Positions 18,470 through 28,540 of a stretch of 64,000 nucleotides of DNA are shown here, one piece after another. Source of the stretch: Ischnura elegans (Eukaryota; Arthropoda; Insecta; Odonata; Coenagrionidae); NCBI RefSeq assembly GCF_921293095.1, contig NC_060258.1, forward strand, positions 992,001-1,056,000, in the 5' to 3' direction. Position 1 is the first letter of the stretch. Each line of letters opens with the position of its first letter. The position numbers were made by a program, and so were the translations under genes. A model generated the notes under the pieces. It had not been told where the DNA came from. It searched no databases and worked only from the letters and a program-made list of their open reading frames with translations.

Positions 18470-18548
18470 CTTTTAGTCGCCTCTTACGACAAGCAGGGAT
18501 ACTGCGGAGGTATTCTCGAATCCCCTCTCCGCAGGGAATGCTTTCCTA
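18470..18548. repeat. Dispersed 85-bp conserved repeat, copy 2
   Basis: CCCTTTTAGTCGCCTCTTAC, GACAAGCAGGGATACTGCGG and CTCCGCAGGGAATGCTTTCC. CTGCGGAG and CTCCGCAG form a short internal palindrome here that is degraded in the copy at 16627-16715. Both copies follow the 3' end of a LINE remnant by less than 100 bases. Confidence 0.7.
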
Positions 18549-19437
18549 TACCGGTAATATAAAATGCTTGTTACACTTAAGAGTAATTCTTATGTTTTTT
18601 AAGAATAATGTACAAGCAGCCTAGGTCTGATTGTGAAACTCCAAAAAAAGGATAAAATCAAGTTGCTTATTCACCACCAAAATTTATATTACAACTGAAA
18701 GCAATGTTGCACATGAAATGCGTATATTTTCTTCCAAAGTTAGGAGAAGAAGTGTGACTGCAATGTATAAGTAAAGGTATTCCAGTATAGGTATATTGTA
18801 CAAAAATTAACGTTTTTAAGGTAACTGATTTGATGGCCCACTGTGGTGCAAGTATAGAAAATATACACTTTCACAATCGAAGACCATGAAATGATGACAT
18901 CAACAACCTAATTTAAATGTGATTTTACAAATTAATAAAACTCTTAACTGTATTCCATGAAATGTCTGTCGTAATACTTACTGACAGTTACTTTGGTAGA
19001 AGTAATCCAGTACAATTAAGTAGTTGACATACATAAGTATTGCAACACAGGTATAAGCAATTTAAGGCAAATAAGATTCTTTTGCATGAGCAGAAACAAA
19101 GGAGAGATCAATATTTATTTATCACATTCAATCGAAATTTTGTCAGCAACATTTACCAATGGTTGTTTCACATATTTTTAGTGATTTGGGTAAAACAGTT
19201 CAAATTCTGGCCACTTTATTTCCTTTAACAGCTATTTCATAATTGCTTTCCAATTCCTGAGGTGAGGTTTGTGAACTAAGATACGTTAACAGTGAAATAC
19301 ATAAGTGGACACCATGGGTTTCACACCTCTTGATGCTTAGTTGTACGCAGGCAGATCAGGACTGCACTCTTGCCATTTAATCCAGCCTCTGCTGTTCCTG
19401 GATTAAGATGAATGCCTCATGCTTTAGTACTTCTGGG
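18549..19437. other. AT-rich spacer; minus-strand poly(A) signal
   Basis: Nothing coding seen. TTTATT at about 19213 is AATAAA on the minus strand, 225 bases beyond the stop of the candidate minus-strand exon at 19438-19646. Confidence 0.4.
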
Positions 19438-19646
19438 TTAACATCCATACATCACTTCAAAGCCTTGAGTTGAGCCTCTGGAAGGCATGGCTCTCTTCAG
19501 AGTATCCATATGTTGTTTAGATAGACAGAGGGAAGAGATTTCCTCTTGTCCTAGTTCGCCTCTGCTCTGCCTTTTGCATGTCTTAAGAAATCCATCTGGA
19601 ACAGTCAAGCAAAGAATACCTACATGACAATAATTGGACAAACGAT
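19438..19646 (-). CDS. Candidate terminal exon of an unidentified minus-strand gene
   Basis: On the minus strand an acceptor AACTTTATCCAG opens a 209-nt frame that runs RLSNYCHVGILCLTVPDGFL, then QEEISSLCLSKQHMDTLK to a TAA at 19438, with a minus-strand AATAAA about 225 bases on. The composition is balanced and unlike the surrounding AT-rich noise. I do not recognise the family and see no convincing upstream exon, so this is a weak call. Confidence 0.25.
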
Positions 19647-19650
19647 CTGG

Positions 19651-21436
19651 ATAAAGTTAAAAACTGCCTCATAAAATTATGTGTACTGGAAATAATGATT
19701 ATAATAATAATATCTATTAGGCATTTTAGGAAATTTAATATTCTTATAATGTGGGTATGCCACAGTTCTAAGAAGTTAAGACCCTAGATGTAATTCCACT
19801 GCTGGCACTGATGAGACTACATCACCACTAACCACTTCTGGCCATTGCCTAGAGATGTTACAGCATTTTGCAGCCTCTTATTAATGGGAGCAGTAGGAAG
19901 GGAACAGGATGAACAAGAGACTGTTCAGGCCTACTGAGGGTAGAGATTAGAGAGTAGGATTATACCAGAGGTTACATAGGTCAAATTCCAATGCAACAAC
20001 ACCACTTCAGTGTATACCATTTATGTACTAACACGAGTATGCCTGCGGAGCATTTCAGCAAACGAGAACTAACTACATATGACCAAAGTCCTGGTACACC
20101 CATGCAGCCGCCAAAAAGCTATAAACCAAAGTAAATCTCTAAAGCACCATGTTGTGCTGAAGGATATGCATCAAATTTGCAGATAAAAATGGTGACTTGC
20201 AAAAAAATACCGCCTTAGAATATGAAGCCATTGATGAGAAAATCATTGCATCTACAAGATGGTTGGTGGAATTACGGTAGCTGCAGGATGGAGAATGAAA
20301 AGTGCCGACATTCACCGAGATTTAATTTTTATGTAGTACGGTACTACCATTATTGATGAGTTAAAATAGAAATATAAAAAGAGATTATCCCTACTTAAGT
20401 GAGAAACAATACTATGAATTATCAACCAGTCATGAACAAACAAATGCATAAAGTCAACAAAAATTTAATACATTTGATAAAAATTTTTAGTAGCTTACAC
20501 ACACAACACGTAAACATATTAACATTGAAAATAAGGAGGTCAATTTACCACTTAAGGCTTTTTAACATGAGTGCGTTATATTTAAAAATCCAATTTAAAT
20601 GAACCCATGTCTGCCGATCCCTTCAGTTTCACCAACTGGCAGGATCCCCAAGCATGGATGCTCTAATGTCACCATAACTCAAGACCCTTTCTAAAAAGGC
20701 CTCATTCCCATAAAAAATACTTTTCCCATTAACATTCATGATAACATAGAAACCTGAAATCAAAGATTGAAGGAAAATCCTCCATCCCTCCCACGTGACA
20801 ACATAACTCCACATTCCTGTGTAAAAAACTGCTGAAATGGGTAGAGAGGCTATACTAGTGTTCTCTAACTTCGAGAGCCCATGCATTGATATATGATGCA
20901 ACATGCTTCTTATTACAGCACTCACTATCAGCATATCGTGCAATGATATATTTGCTATGCCAAAATTAAAAAAATATTATTTCTCACTTTTAGTATTTTT
21001 TTATTTTTTATTACATGCATACATATTTAGCATGCATACATTACATACATAGTTCTGAACAAAACATTCCCCACCAGACATGCAGAACTGCCACGCATTT
21101 CAATTAATGCCAAAATCATATCAAATAACTCATACAAGAGATCAAGGTAAGTTGATATGATATGAATAAATTGTACAATAGCATACCCCAAAGAAGCTCC
21201 TTTTTGGACCTCTTGCATTAATATATCATGCATGGTGCCTCTCATAAAGGCATATGAATTGCCAGTTTAACTAAAAAGAAACGATGATCAATTTTTTAAA
21301 TACCTGTTCCAACTATAACAACTATACAAATAAACACACCATCATGTAACACTCGTATTTCGTGCACACACATGGTAGTTTTAAAACACAAAAACTACCA
21401 AGCTTTTAAGTAAGCAGAAGAATTAAATCTTACATC
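19651..21436. other. AT-rich spacer, no gene recognised
   Basis: Two minus-strand open frames (20629-20943, 104 aa; 21027-21245, 72 aa) have no recognisable domain, splice pattern or neighbour support. I regard them as chance. No repeat is obvious. Confidence 0.45.
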
Positions 21437-21483
21437 TGATAGCAGAAATCCCATACATTTATGCATGGGATATCTGCTATCAT
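21437..21483. repeat. Small hairpin palindrome
   Basis: TGATAGCAGAAATCCCATAC and GCATGGGATATCTGCTATCA are inverted copies with two or three mismatches, separated by six bases. It may be a tiny foldback element or a structured transcript site. Confidence 0.75.
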
Positions 21484-23639
21484 CATAGTAATTCAGCTTT
21501 TGCGAGTCCTCGCTCGCTAACCTAAGGTTGATTTTTATTTAACCATCTTGGGAATTACTGTGATTTTTCAACATGGCAATAGCTGATAATGCCTTGATCG
21601 AACTACATTCCAATGCATTAATTTCACATCGAAATATACAACACCTAATACCATGCAGTGACTGGCCATGTTGCCCTATGTTTCCATTAGTCGAAAGTCA
21701 AAGTAAGGGTGCCGATGTAACTACAACAATGTTGCATTTTCCACTAACGTACCACGGGAAAAGATGGAGTGGGTTTCACTACAACGCAAGTTGCAGCTCT
21801 CAAGACGTAGCCAACAGCGACGAGGTCAGCCAAAAGGAAGAGAGGGGGGACCTATCTCCCTCTCCCACTGTCATCTTCCTCCCATTCCCCTCCCACTGAT
21901 ATCTAACCCAAACAAAAGAAGAACGTGAAATAGGAGCACAAGGAGCATACTTAAGGCCATAAATCACATAAATGCTTGGACATACCTGGCTTTAGGTGTG
22001 GTAGAACTGACAAACATCTACTATTTTTAGTTTAATAAACAGATAACACAAAGCATAATAGGTAATACTTGCTCAGCAATGCATTGCATTCGAGAAATAT
22101 CAGTCATAAAAGCGGGCTTACACAGCGAAAGAAATTTCTTGACCTCGCTAAATCAGATTTATTTTATATGTAAAACATACACCATTTGGTGGTACAAAGA
22201 CTGTCACTTGCAAAAACGCAATTCTCGTAAAATGCCGTATTTGCAAAATGGGGCTTCCACTGTACATAAATAAGTCCTTATCGAAAACGCACTTGGATCG
22301 ATCATTACTTCGACTGTAATCATTCGATCCGCTTAATTTAACTTTTGTCTAATTAAACATATTAGCAGTATTACTATATATAACTTTCACATTCAAACAT
22401 TGCTTACCAAAAAAGTTATTAGCGAATAAAGCATATAGAAGAAGATAGGTATTGACATAACTCACACATGATTCCATAAAGCTGAATGAACATCATTGGA
22501 AAATTTGATATACATATTTGTTGATAGAAATACACTGAAAAGTTTATGCATCTAGCGCAAACATTTACTAAGATAATCCAATTTGTATTCTCTACATGAA
22601 AATAGCAACAAGAATTTTTCACCCGCAGCACATTTTTTTGGAATTTTATTATGAATTAACCAAGAGAGTCACAGGAAAATCAGAGTAAAACACGAGGGAA
22701 CAAAGTAGCCTCCATGATTTTTCATTAAGATTCCAAATTTCACATTCCAAAGTCTCAAGGCCAAAATCCGAGATTTATGGAAAATTTGCCTATCTCAACA
22801 AAGGAAAATCGAAAATTAATTTTGCTTGGAAATTTTTCGAGGCATAAAAATTCCAAGATAGCCGTTAAATCAAGCAAAAAATCTGGTATATTTTCTTTCA
22901 GGGATTTTTGTCCCACCATTATTGCAAGTAGGTGAAAAAAATTCCACAGTTAGGCTAATAATAATAGCATTGCAAATTTGCAATAATTAATAAAAAATAT
23001 TCTAAATTCCAACACCACACCAAAAATCAGAAATATATTCTAGTTTCAATCTAGGGAAATTCATGCTCCTAAGACAGTCAGAACTACCAAATACAAGGGA
23101 AAAAGTTTTATTGCCTAACAACTTCCATGTTACCATAGAAGTGCATCCCACACACGTGCAAGACACCAGACTCTTACCCAATCTTTTAAATTCTACAGGG
23201 AATAGAACATGTGAGTTATTTTAACATAAGTATAAATTATTGTGAATTGTACATAATATTTCTATTTAAAACAGTGCAATAATTTGAACGTGGACTCATG
23301 GGCTAGAGGGTCTAGTACAGGGCCTGGGGTAATAGCCCGGCACCCCATTGAGTTAAGTCCCAAATCAGAGGAAAGCAAACACAAGAGAAGTGCACTTCTC
23401 TCAAAATTACACCTCAATAGAGAGAGATTAAAAATATTCTAATGCTATGTGTAGAATGGAAAACACTTTTCTTTGGCAGAAAGAGTTAAGTAAGCCACCT
23501 TCAACATGGAGTTTGCCTTAATCAATTACTCACTGACCAGAGGTTCTTGCTCAACTCCAGCAGCAAGCAGGTGTTATTCCGTAGCCTTTACCCTCCAATC
23601 ATAATTATAGCTGGAAGGTGGAGCGTTACTCAAGACACT
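21484..23639. other. Spacer, no gene recognised
   Basis: The plus-strand frame 21573-21899 (108 aa) is the longest here but shows no domain. The remainder is AT-rich with no repeat I can define. Confidence 0.45.
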
Positions 23640-23741
23640 GGGGATTCTGAAAACACAGTAGTCCTCAAAGACACTGTTTTACCTCAGCTTGTCCAAACAG
23701 ACAGAACAGATGCATCTCTGGAAGCCATCTGATGGCACAAC
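23640..23741 (-). pseudogene. ZAD exon 2 fossil (minus strand)
   Basis: After the minus-strand acceptor TGATTTGTAG, the frame reads VVPSDGFQRCICSVCLDKLR, then a stop, then NSVFEDYC. The intact ZAD gene at 46101 has, right after its own acceptor, VAVGDGLPTTMCPLCLKKLT then EFSVFKKIC. Acceptor position, phase, the CxxC pair, KL and SVF..xC all line up. The in-frame TAA suggests a pseudogene; alternatively GTAAAA directly after LR could be a donor. No matching first exon is convincing upstream. Confidence 0.5.
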
Positions 23742-24099
23742 CTACAAATCAAGAAGAGGGAAATTTTTCATACAAATAATAGGACCAATGAAATCATTTC
23801 TTCAAATTCTCCTCAGTCGAAATTGCGATTGTTGAACAACGATGCCAAGTCATGAAAGTCAATCGATAGTCAAAGTATGGCTTGATTAGGGCTGAAATAC
23901 GAGAAAAAATTCCTTTAAGTTTAGGCCCCCACAGCGACAATATCTCTAGTTCTGTCTAACAATTACACCTCAACAATTACCATGATTCTAAATGCATTAT
24001 AGAAATAAACAAAAAACTACTTACTTCAATTTGAAATAAGTCACCTATCACTCAAGAAGTTTTTCAAGGATGCCCAAGAAGGTGGAGCAATAAACATAT

Positions 24100-25590
24100 C
24101 CCTCTTGTTAGTTTTTGACCTCCAATGAATACGTAGGGGTCAAATGTCACAGAATCTTTCACGGAAATATCAGGACAACTTCCATAACAGACAAAAGGTT
24201 TTAAAAGTTGTTCTAAGATATGGTGCTGTCCACATATCAAGAGGTTACCCTACATAAGTTACAAAGTTACACATTGACCTTATTGTGTGTCTCAAAAACT
24301 GTTTGATGCATTTTTCAAGTATTTTAATGCAGGCACCCTTACCTCAGCAACAATGTTACCCATTTGGGAAACTCTTCAGCTGCATGTCTCTTTGGCATTA
24401 GTTTGTCGTTAGTCGTAGTGGAAAGAACTACCATGAAGAGCCTAACTCCCGCAATCGGGGCGGATATAATCGAGATATGCTATGCTGGAGGAAAGCCTTT
24501 CCCGGGATATGGAGCGTGAAAACATTGGAAATGCTGAGGAAGTGAGGTTGCAGCAGGATGGAACTCCTGCACACAGGTCTAAGGCAGTCCTCAATGTGCT
24601 GAAAGAGAAGTTTGGAAATCGGCTTAATCGAGTTTTATACATATGACTTTGACTTTATCATTAATAAAAACCAAAATTTTACTTTCATTTCAACGCACAG
24701 TTAAGTTTGAAATTAGCTCAACACGACCCAACATCTCTTTATTAATCACTAATTTAGTAACATTGAAATGGGAACGGCACCACCCTTTAGAACACATTTT
24801 AAACCTTTAATTTAGCATGATGTTCACCGCTGCATTGTCTTGGGGCATCCTTGAAAACTTTCCGGCTAGTGATTTAATTCCCTGGATATTTTTGTGCAAA
24901 CCTCAGTGAATGTTGGCCACCTTATGACCTCAGGAGGGTAATGACTTAACAAAATGAACACTATTCACTCACTAGGTCACCCTTTGGTTGGGGACATTAG
25001 TTTCCTTGAAATATCAAAGCATGCCTTCATGATCTTTGACTCCCATTATGACCTATGGAGGTCAAAAAATCAACAATACTGATAAATAAACTGCAAAACT
25101 GTCGTAAGAACCCTTAAAAACCCATGGGTCGACACGCTGGTTGTCACGATGGCCCGACGTTTACCTCAAAGACCCTTGACCCCCATTGTGACCTCCTAAG
25201 GTCAAAATATCAACAATACTGATAAATGAACTGCAAAAATGACTAAAGCACCCTTATGTCCTTTACTGTGACCTTGCTGGGTCAACAGTTGAATATTCGT
25301 GAACAAAAGTGTTATTTTCACTTTGCTCATATTCGAAAACCTACGAATTGACATTCTGATCAATGAAATTCTGACTTTTTCCTATCTCGATTTTTTTAAC
25401 ATTGAAACCCCATAAGGTTAATTCAAGATTTTGGTTAGGGCCCACATTGTGAGGTCAAATGATCAAAATTCTAAAAATTTGCTTGCATTCAACAACACAT
25501 AGAACCTTTCCCCACAAGTATGCCAATTTTCACGAATATTTGCTGGAGTGGGAGTTACTAAAATTAGAGGTCAAAAATGACGCACCACCA
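24100..25590. repeat. Old repeat region with recurring TGACC...GGTCA motifs
   Basis: Two direct copies about 133 bp apart (25038 and 25170) share GACYCCCATTRTGACCT, then AGGTCAAA and ATCAACAATACTGATAAA. Looser copies of the TGACCT...AGGTCA arrangement occur near 24116, 25268, 25450 and 25567. It looks like an aged satellite-like or transposon-internal array. AGGTCA is also the nuclear-receptor half-site, but that may be coincidence. Confidence 0.6.
24465..24645 (+). pseudogene. Tc1/mariner-type transposase remnant
   Basis: A plus-strand frame reads MLEESLSRDMERENIGNAEE then LQQDGTPAHRSKAVLNVLKE and KFGNRLN. LQQDG.PAH followed by a helix is the second-aspartate block of IS630/Tc1/mariner-type DDE transposases. 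Only about 60 codons are left; no inverted repeats were found. Confidence 0.6.
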
Positions 25591-26799
25591 TTGGGACAGT
25601 CTGTACAATTACATAAATCTAGGAAGCAAGATGTATAGATCAAAATTCCTGCAAAAAAGTTTGAGGGAGTTGGTAGTCATTTATAAGAAGAAGATCAGAA
25701 ACAAAATGATCTCAAATGAGCTGAAAAGAAAGAATTGGTGGATTTATAGTATGTTGGCAGAATAAAGACATTAAAACAAAATTGTTCTGTTGCTCATACA
25801 ATAATTGGATGTGCATGAGCTATATGATTTATATTTCCAAGGACTGTAAGAAAAATTCTAAGGATCACTGACGAGGAAAATAAAAAGTAAAAATATCAAT
25901 ACTTGTTTATGTTCATTAAGACCCTAGACAACGAAACTTTCATACGTTACGGAAATATGAGTCAGCACACGGCAAAAAAGGACTGCCGTGCTAATGCCAT
26001 GATAACATTATTCACAGTGCATACTGAAGATTCTGAGGAAGTAAGTAAATTTTGTAGGAGACAGATGAGGATTAGGCTATAAATTTTGGGGGGAACACCA
26101 CCCCCAAGTATAATCTCAGGATAATCCAAGTATTATCAGGCACGTATTGGAAGTTGAACAAAAATTTCTCAGATGGAACACCAAGTCACAGTGGCCATTG
26201 TTTCAGACTTGTCAACACTATAATCGAGCATCATTTTTCTGGGAAAATGTGAGTCACCTCTGCCGTGACACTCTCCATACACATTAAAACTGCAAGCAAA
26301 AATTGATTTAAATCATAATAAGTACTTTCAGATGATAATATGGTAAAATTAAAGTTAATTTTTTCCCTTCTATTAGATTCCTTCACTATAAAATCTAATT
26401 CCATTTGCTCACCTTTATTGTATTGTATTTGGGCACTGATAACAACCATAATTAAATTTTTTATCTTTTATGGGATGACCCATTATAGGTTCATTGATGC
26501 TATACTTATAACATAAATCCTGGTAATTTTTTCAATAAAAATATTGTCCAACCCATTTTTTCCAATGTTCTACGTGGTGTCAGGAGCACCCCACTTGAGT
26601 AACCTCGATTGGTAATCTCGTGCGGGAAACGCCGGGTTATTAACGTTATAATGAGCTAAAACTAAAACCAGATGGAACTGTCTGTGATAACTCAAAGAAT
26701 ATAGAATTCAAGATATTTGTTTCATTCAATTCAAACATCAAATTTACGGGTTATACTTGCAAAAATTAATCAATTCATGTATTTTGTTGAATGCTGAAC
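25591..26799. other. AT-rich spacer, no gene seen
   Basis: Frames at 25577-25765 and 26231-26449 look random. Nothing else to report. Confidence 0.5.
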
Positions 26800-27566
26800 A
26801 TTTATCACTGCTCTGTCGATCATTGTAAAGGTCCTTTCATAACATTTAATATTATTCATTAAAAACTTTTATGCTCCATTAAATTTTGATCTCTAACTGA
26901 ATTGCTTTTTCGTAAATTTGGCACGTAATACTTTGTATGAGTCACTAAGCATTATACTTTGCCCTTCGTGGCAAATGATTCATCAAATACAAGATTTAGT
27001 TACTTTTTCTATTGCTATAATCTGTTGAGCCCACAAATACAAACATTTTGCTAAATTTTTCATTCTCGATGATATGAACTTGAAACTATTAAGGCCGGGC
27101 TACATAGTACATCAACACGAACAAGTTAATATCTGCTTGCCTGAATGATTTCAAGGGGCTTACAATGAAAAAAGAATCAATCACGCTGAAGAAATTTCCA
27201 CAGAAAATTTTGCAAAATTTCCAGGCAACATTCTGCATCCAAAATATGACAAATATATCTGAAATCATTGAATTCGATGAGCTTTTTCAAGCACAGTGGG
27301 CATAAAGTGGCAGGTAGGCCATCTCCAACAGCAACCTACGAAAGGAATGAAAACATATGCAAGAGATTTCAGACCTGTCATGGAAAGCATGCCCATAGAA
27401 TGGAATAAAACAATAACTAAGGAAATCAATAAAATGTAACCCCTCCCTTACTCTGAAGTAGACAAAATCATACAAGGCATACTCTACAGTTATCTGGCCT
27501 GCCACATTTGAAGTGAATATGTTGTAATAATAATAGTTTTCTTCACGCTAAGTCTGCACAGGGGTA
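26800..27566 (-). repeat. Segmental duplication, copy 1 (left piece)
   Basis: This stretch matches 33895-35105 in direct orientation (for example GGTCCTTTCATAACATT and AAGGCCGGGCTA blocks) and carries the ZAD exon pair on the minus strand. Its continuation is found at 31783-32310, after a 4.2-kb interruption. Confidence 0.8.
27198..27566 (-). pseudogene. ZAD zinc-finger gene pseudogene, copy 1 (exons 1 and 2)
   Basis: Minus strand. The 3' part of exon 1 (27566-27452) reads PLCRLSVKK, then SNVAGQITVEYALYDFVYFR, followed by GTAAGG; a 1-base deletion separates the two parts, and the second cysteine of the first zinc pair is serine. A 116-bp intron ends in CTTTCGTAG, and exon 2 (27335 to about 27198) reads VAVGDGLPATLCPLCLKKLI then EFNDFRYIC. 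Intron position and phase equal those of the intact gene at 45825. The 5' part of exon 1 (reading like ISITIGNFS) is displaced to about 31783-31830. No finger exons are seen nearby. Confidence 0.75.
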
Positions 27567-28540
27567 CCCTCGGAATGGGGAATTCTACTGAAAATGAATG
27601 ATTATGCGATAAAAAAAATCCTTCGTGCTGTAAATTAAGTGAAAGCAATTCTTCTCTAAGCTGAATATTATTCATAAAATTTCACTTTGAAAATTTTACA
27701 TTAATCTTGCACTAAAAACGAACCATTGCCATGTTGGCTGAGCGTGACATCAGAGGCCAGTAAACAATAGATTTATGTGGTGCCAGTAGACTATTTGTCC
27801 CAGTTTTAGTAAAACCTACGCATCTATCTACGTAGTTAATTTTTTTATATCTTAATTCCATCATCAGTCATGTGAAATATTTATCCCGAATAATTGACAG
27901 ATTTAAAGAATGTATACAAACTGGAAGATGCAGCACCATCTTGACAAATAGCACTTATTACTTCCTCATCCTCCTCATCCACGGCTATTTACATAGTATA
28001 AGCTTATTGTTCTCACTTAATGTTCTGGCATCACCTTAGCCTCAACAGTGCAAACGTTCAAATTTATTAACACTTGAACCTAACAACCTGCTGAAACACG
28101 CTATGTCTCTCTTCCAGACCTTAGGATTGCTAAGTAAATCAGCGTAAAAGATGACCCGTTGTACTTCTCCAAAATGTTAACATCACATATTCCAATATTG
28201 CACCAAGTACACATTAAAAGCAATGAGTAAATGACAGTAGTTAAATGAGACACAAACCAAGCTTTAGATTACTAGCAAAATAGATTATTGATTTAATTTA
28301 TGTTACATTTCAATTTCGCAGCTTCTCAACTCATAGAAATCTTCATCACTGGAGAAGAAGTAAGTGGCGATGAATTAATCGACCATCAGAATGTTCCCAG
28401 GATGCACCTTTACAAAGTCAGAGTCAACCATTGCGCAATACAAGCACCATAAAAACTTTAAAACTATTCACAACTGTTTTTGACACACCCTTCAAGTTAT
28501 GAATCATTATCGTCGTAGATATTTGTTATCATCATGTTTA
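27552..28540. repeat. Tandem duplication, unit A (989 bp)
   Basis: GTCTGCACAGGGGTAC at 27552 recurs as GTCTGCACAGAGGTAC at 28541, and the two units match through to about GTCGTAGATRTTTGTTA. Differences of a few percent indicate moderate age. The unit starts inside ZAD pseudo-exon 1, so the duplication came after the event that split that exon. Confidence 0.88.

Noticed and set aside
20629-21245. Minus-strand frames of 104 and 72 codons as a gene
   Set aside because: No domain, no matching splice sites and no similarity between the two; length is within chance for this stretch.
21573-21899. 108-codon plus-strand frame
   Set aside because: No recognisable motif, no promoter or neighbour support; kept out of the gene list.
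24018-24130. ZAD exon 1 partner for the fossil at 23741 (DLFQIE then GTAAGT on the minus strand)
   Set aside because: Splice donor and phase fit, but a stop lies four codons upstream and no zinc-pair cysteines are visible.
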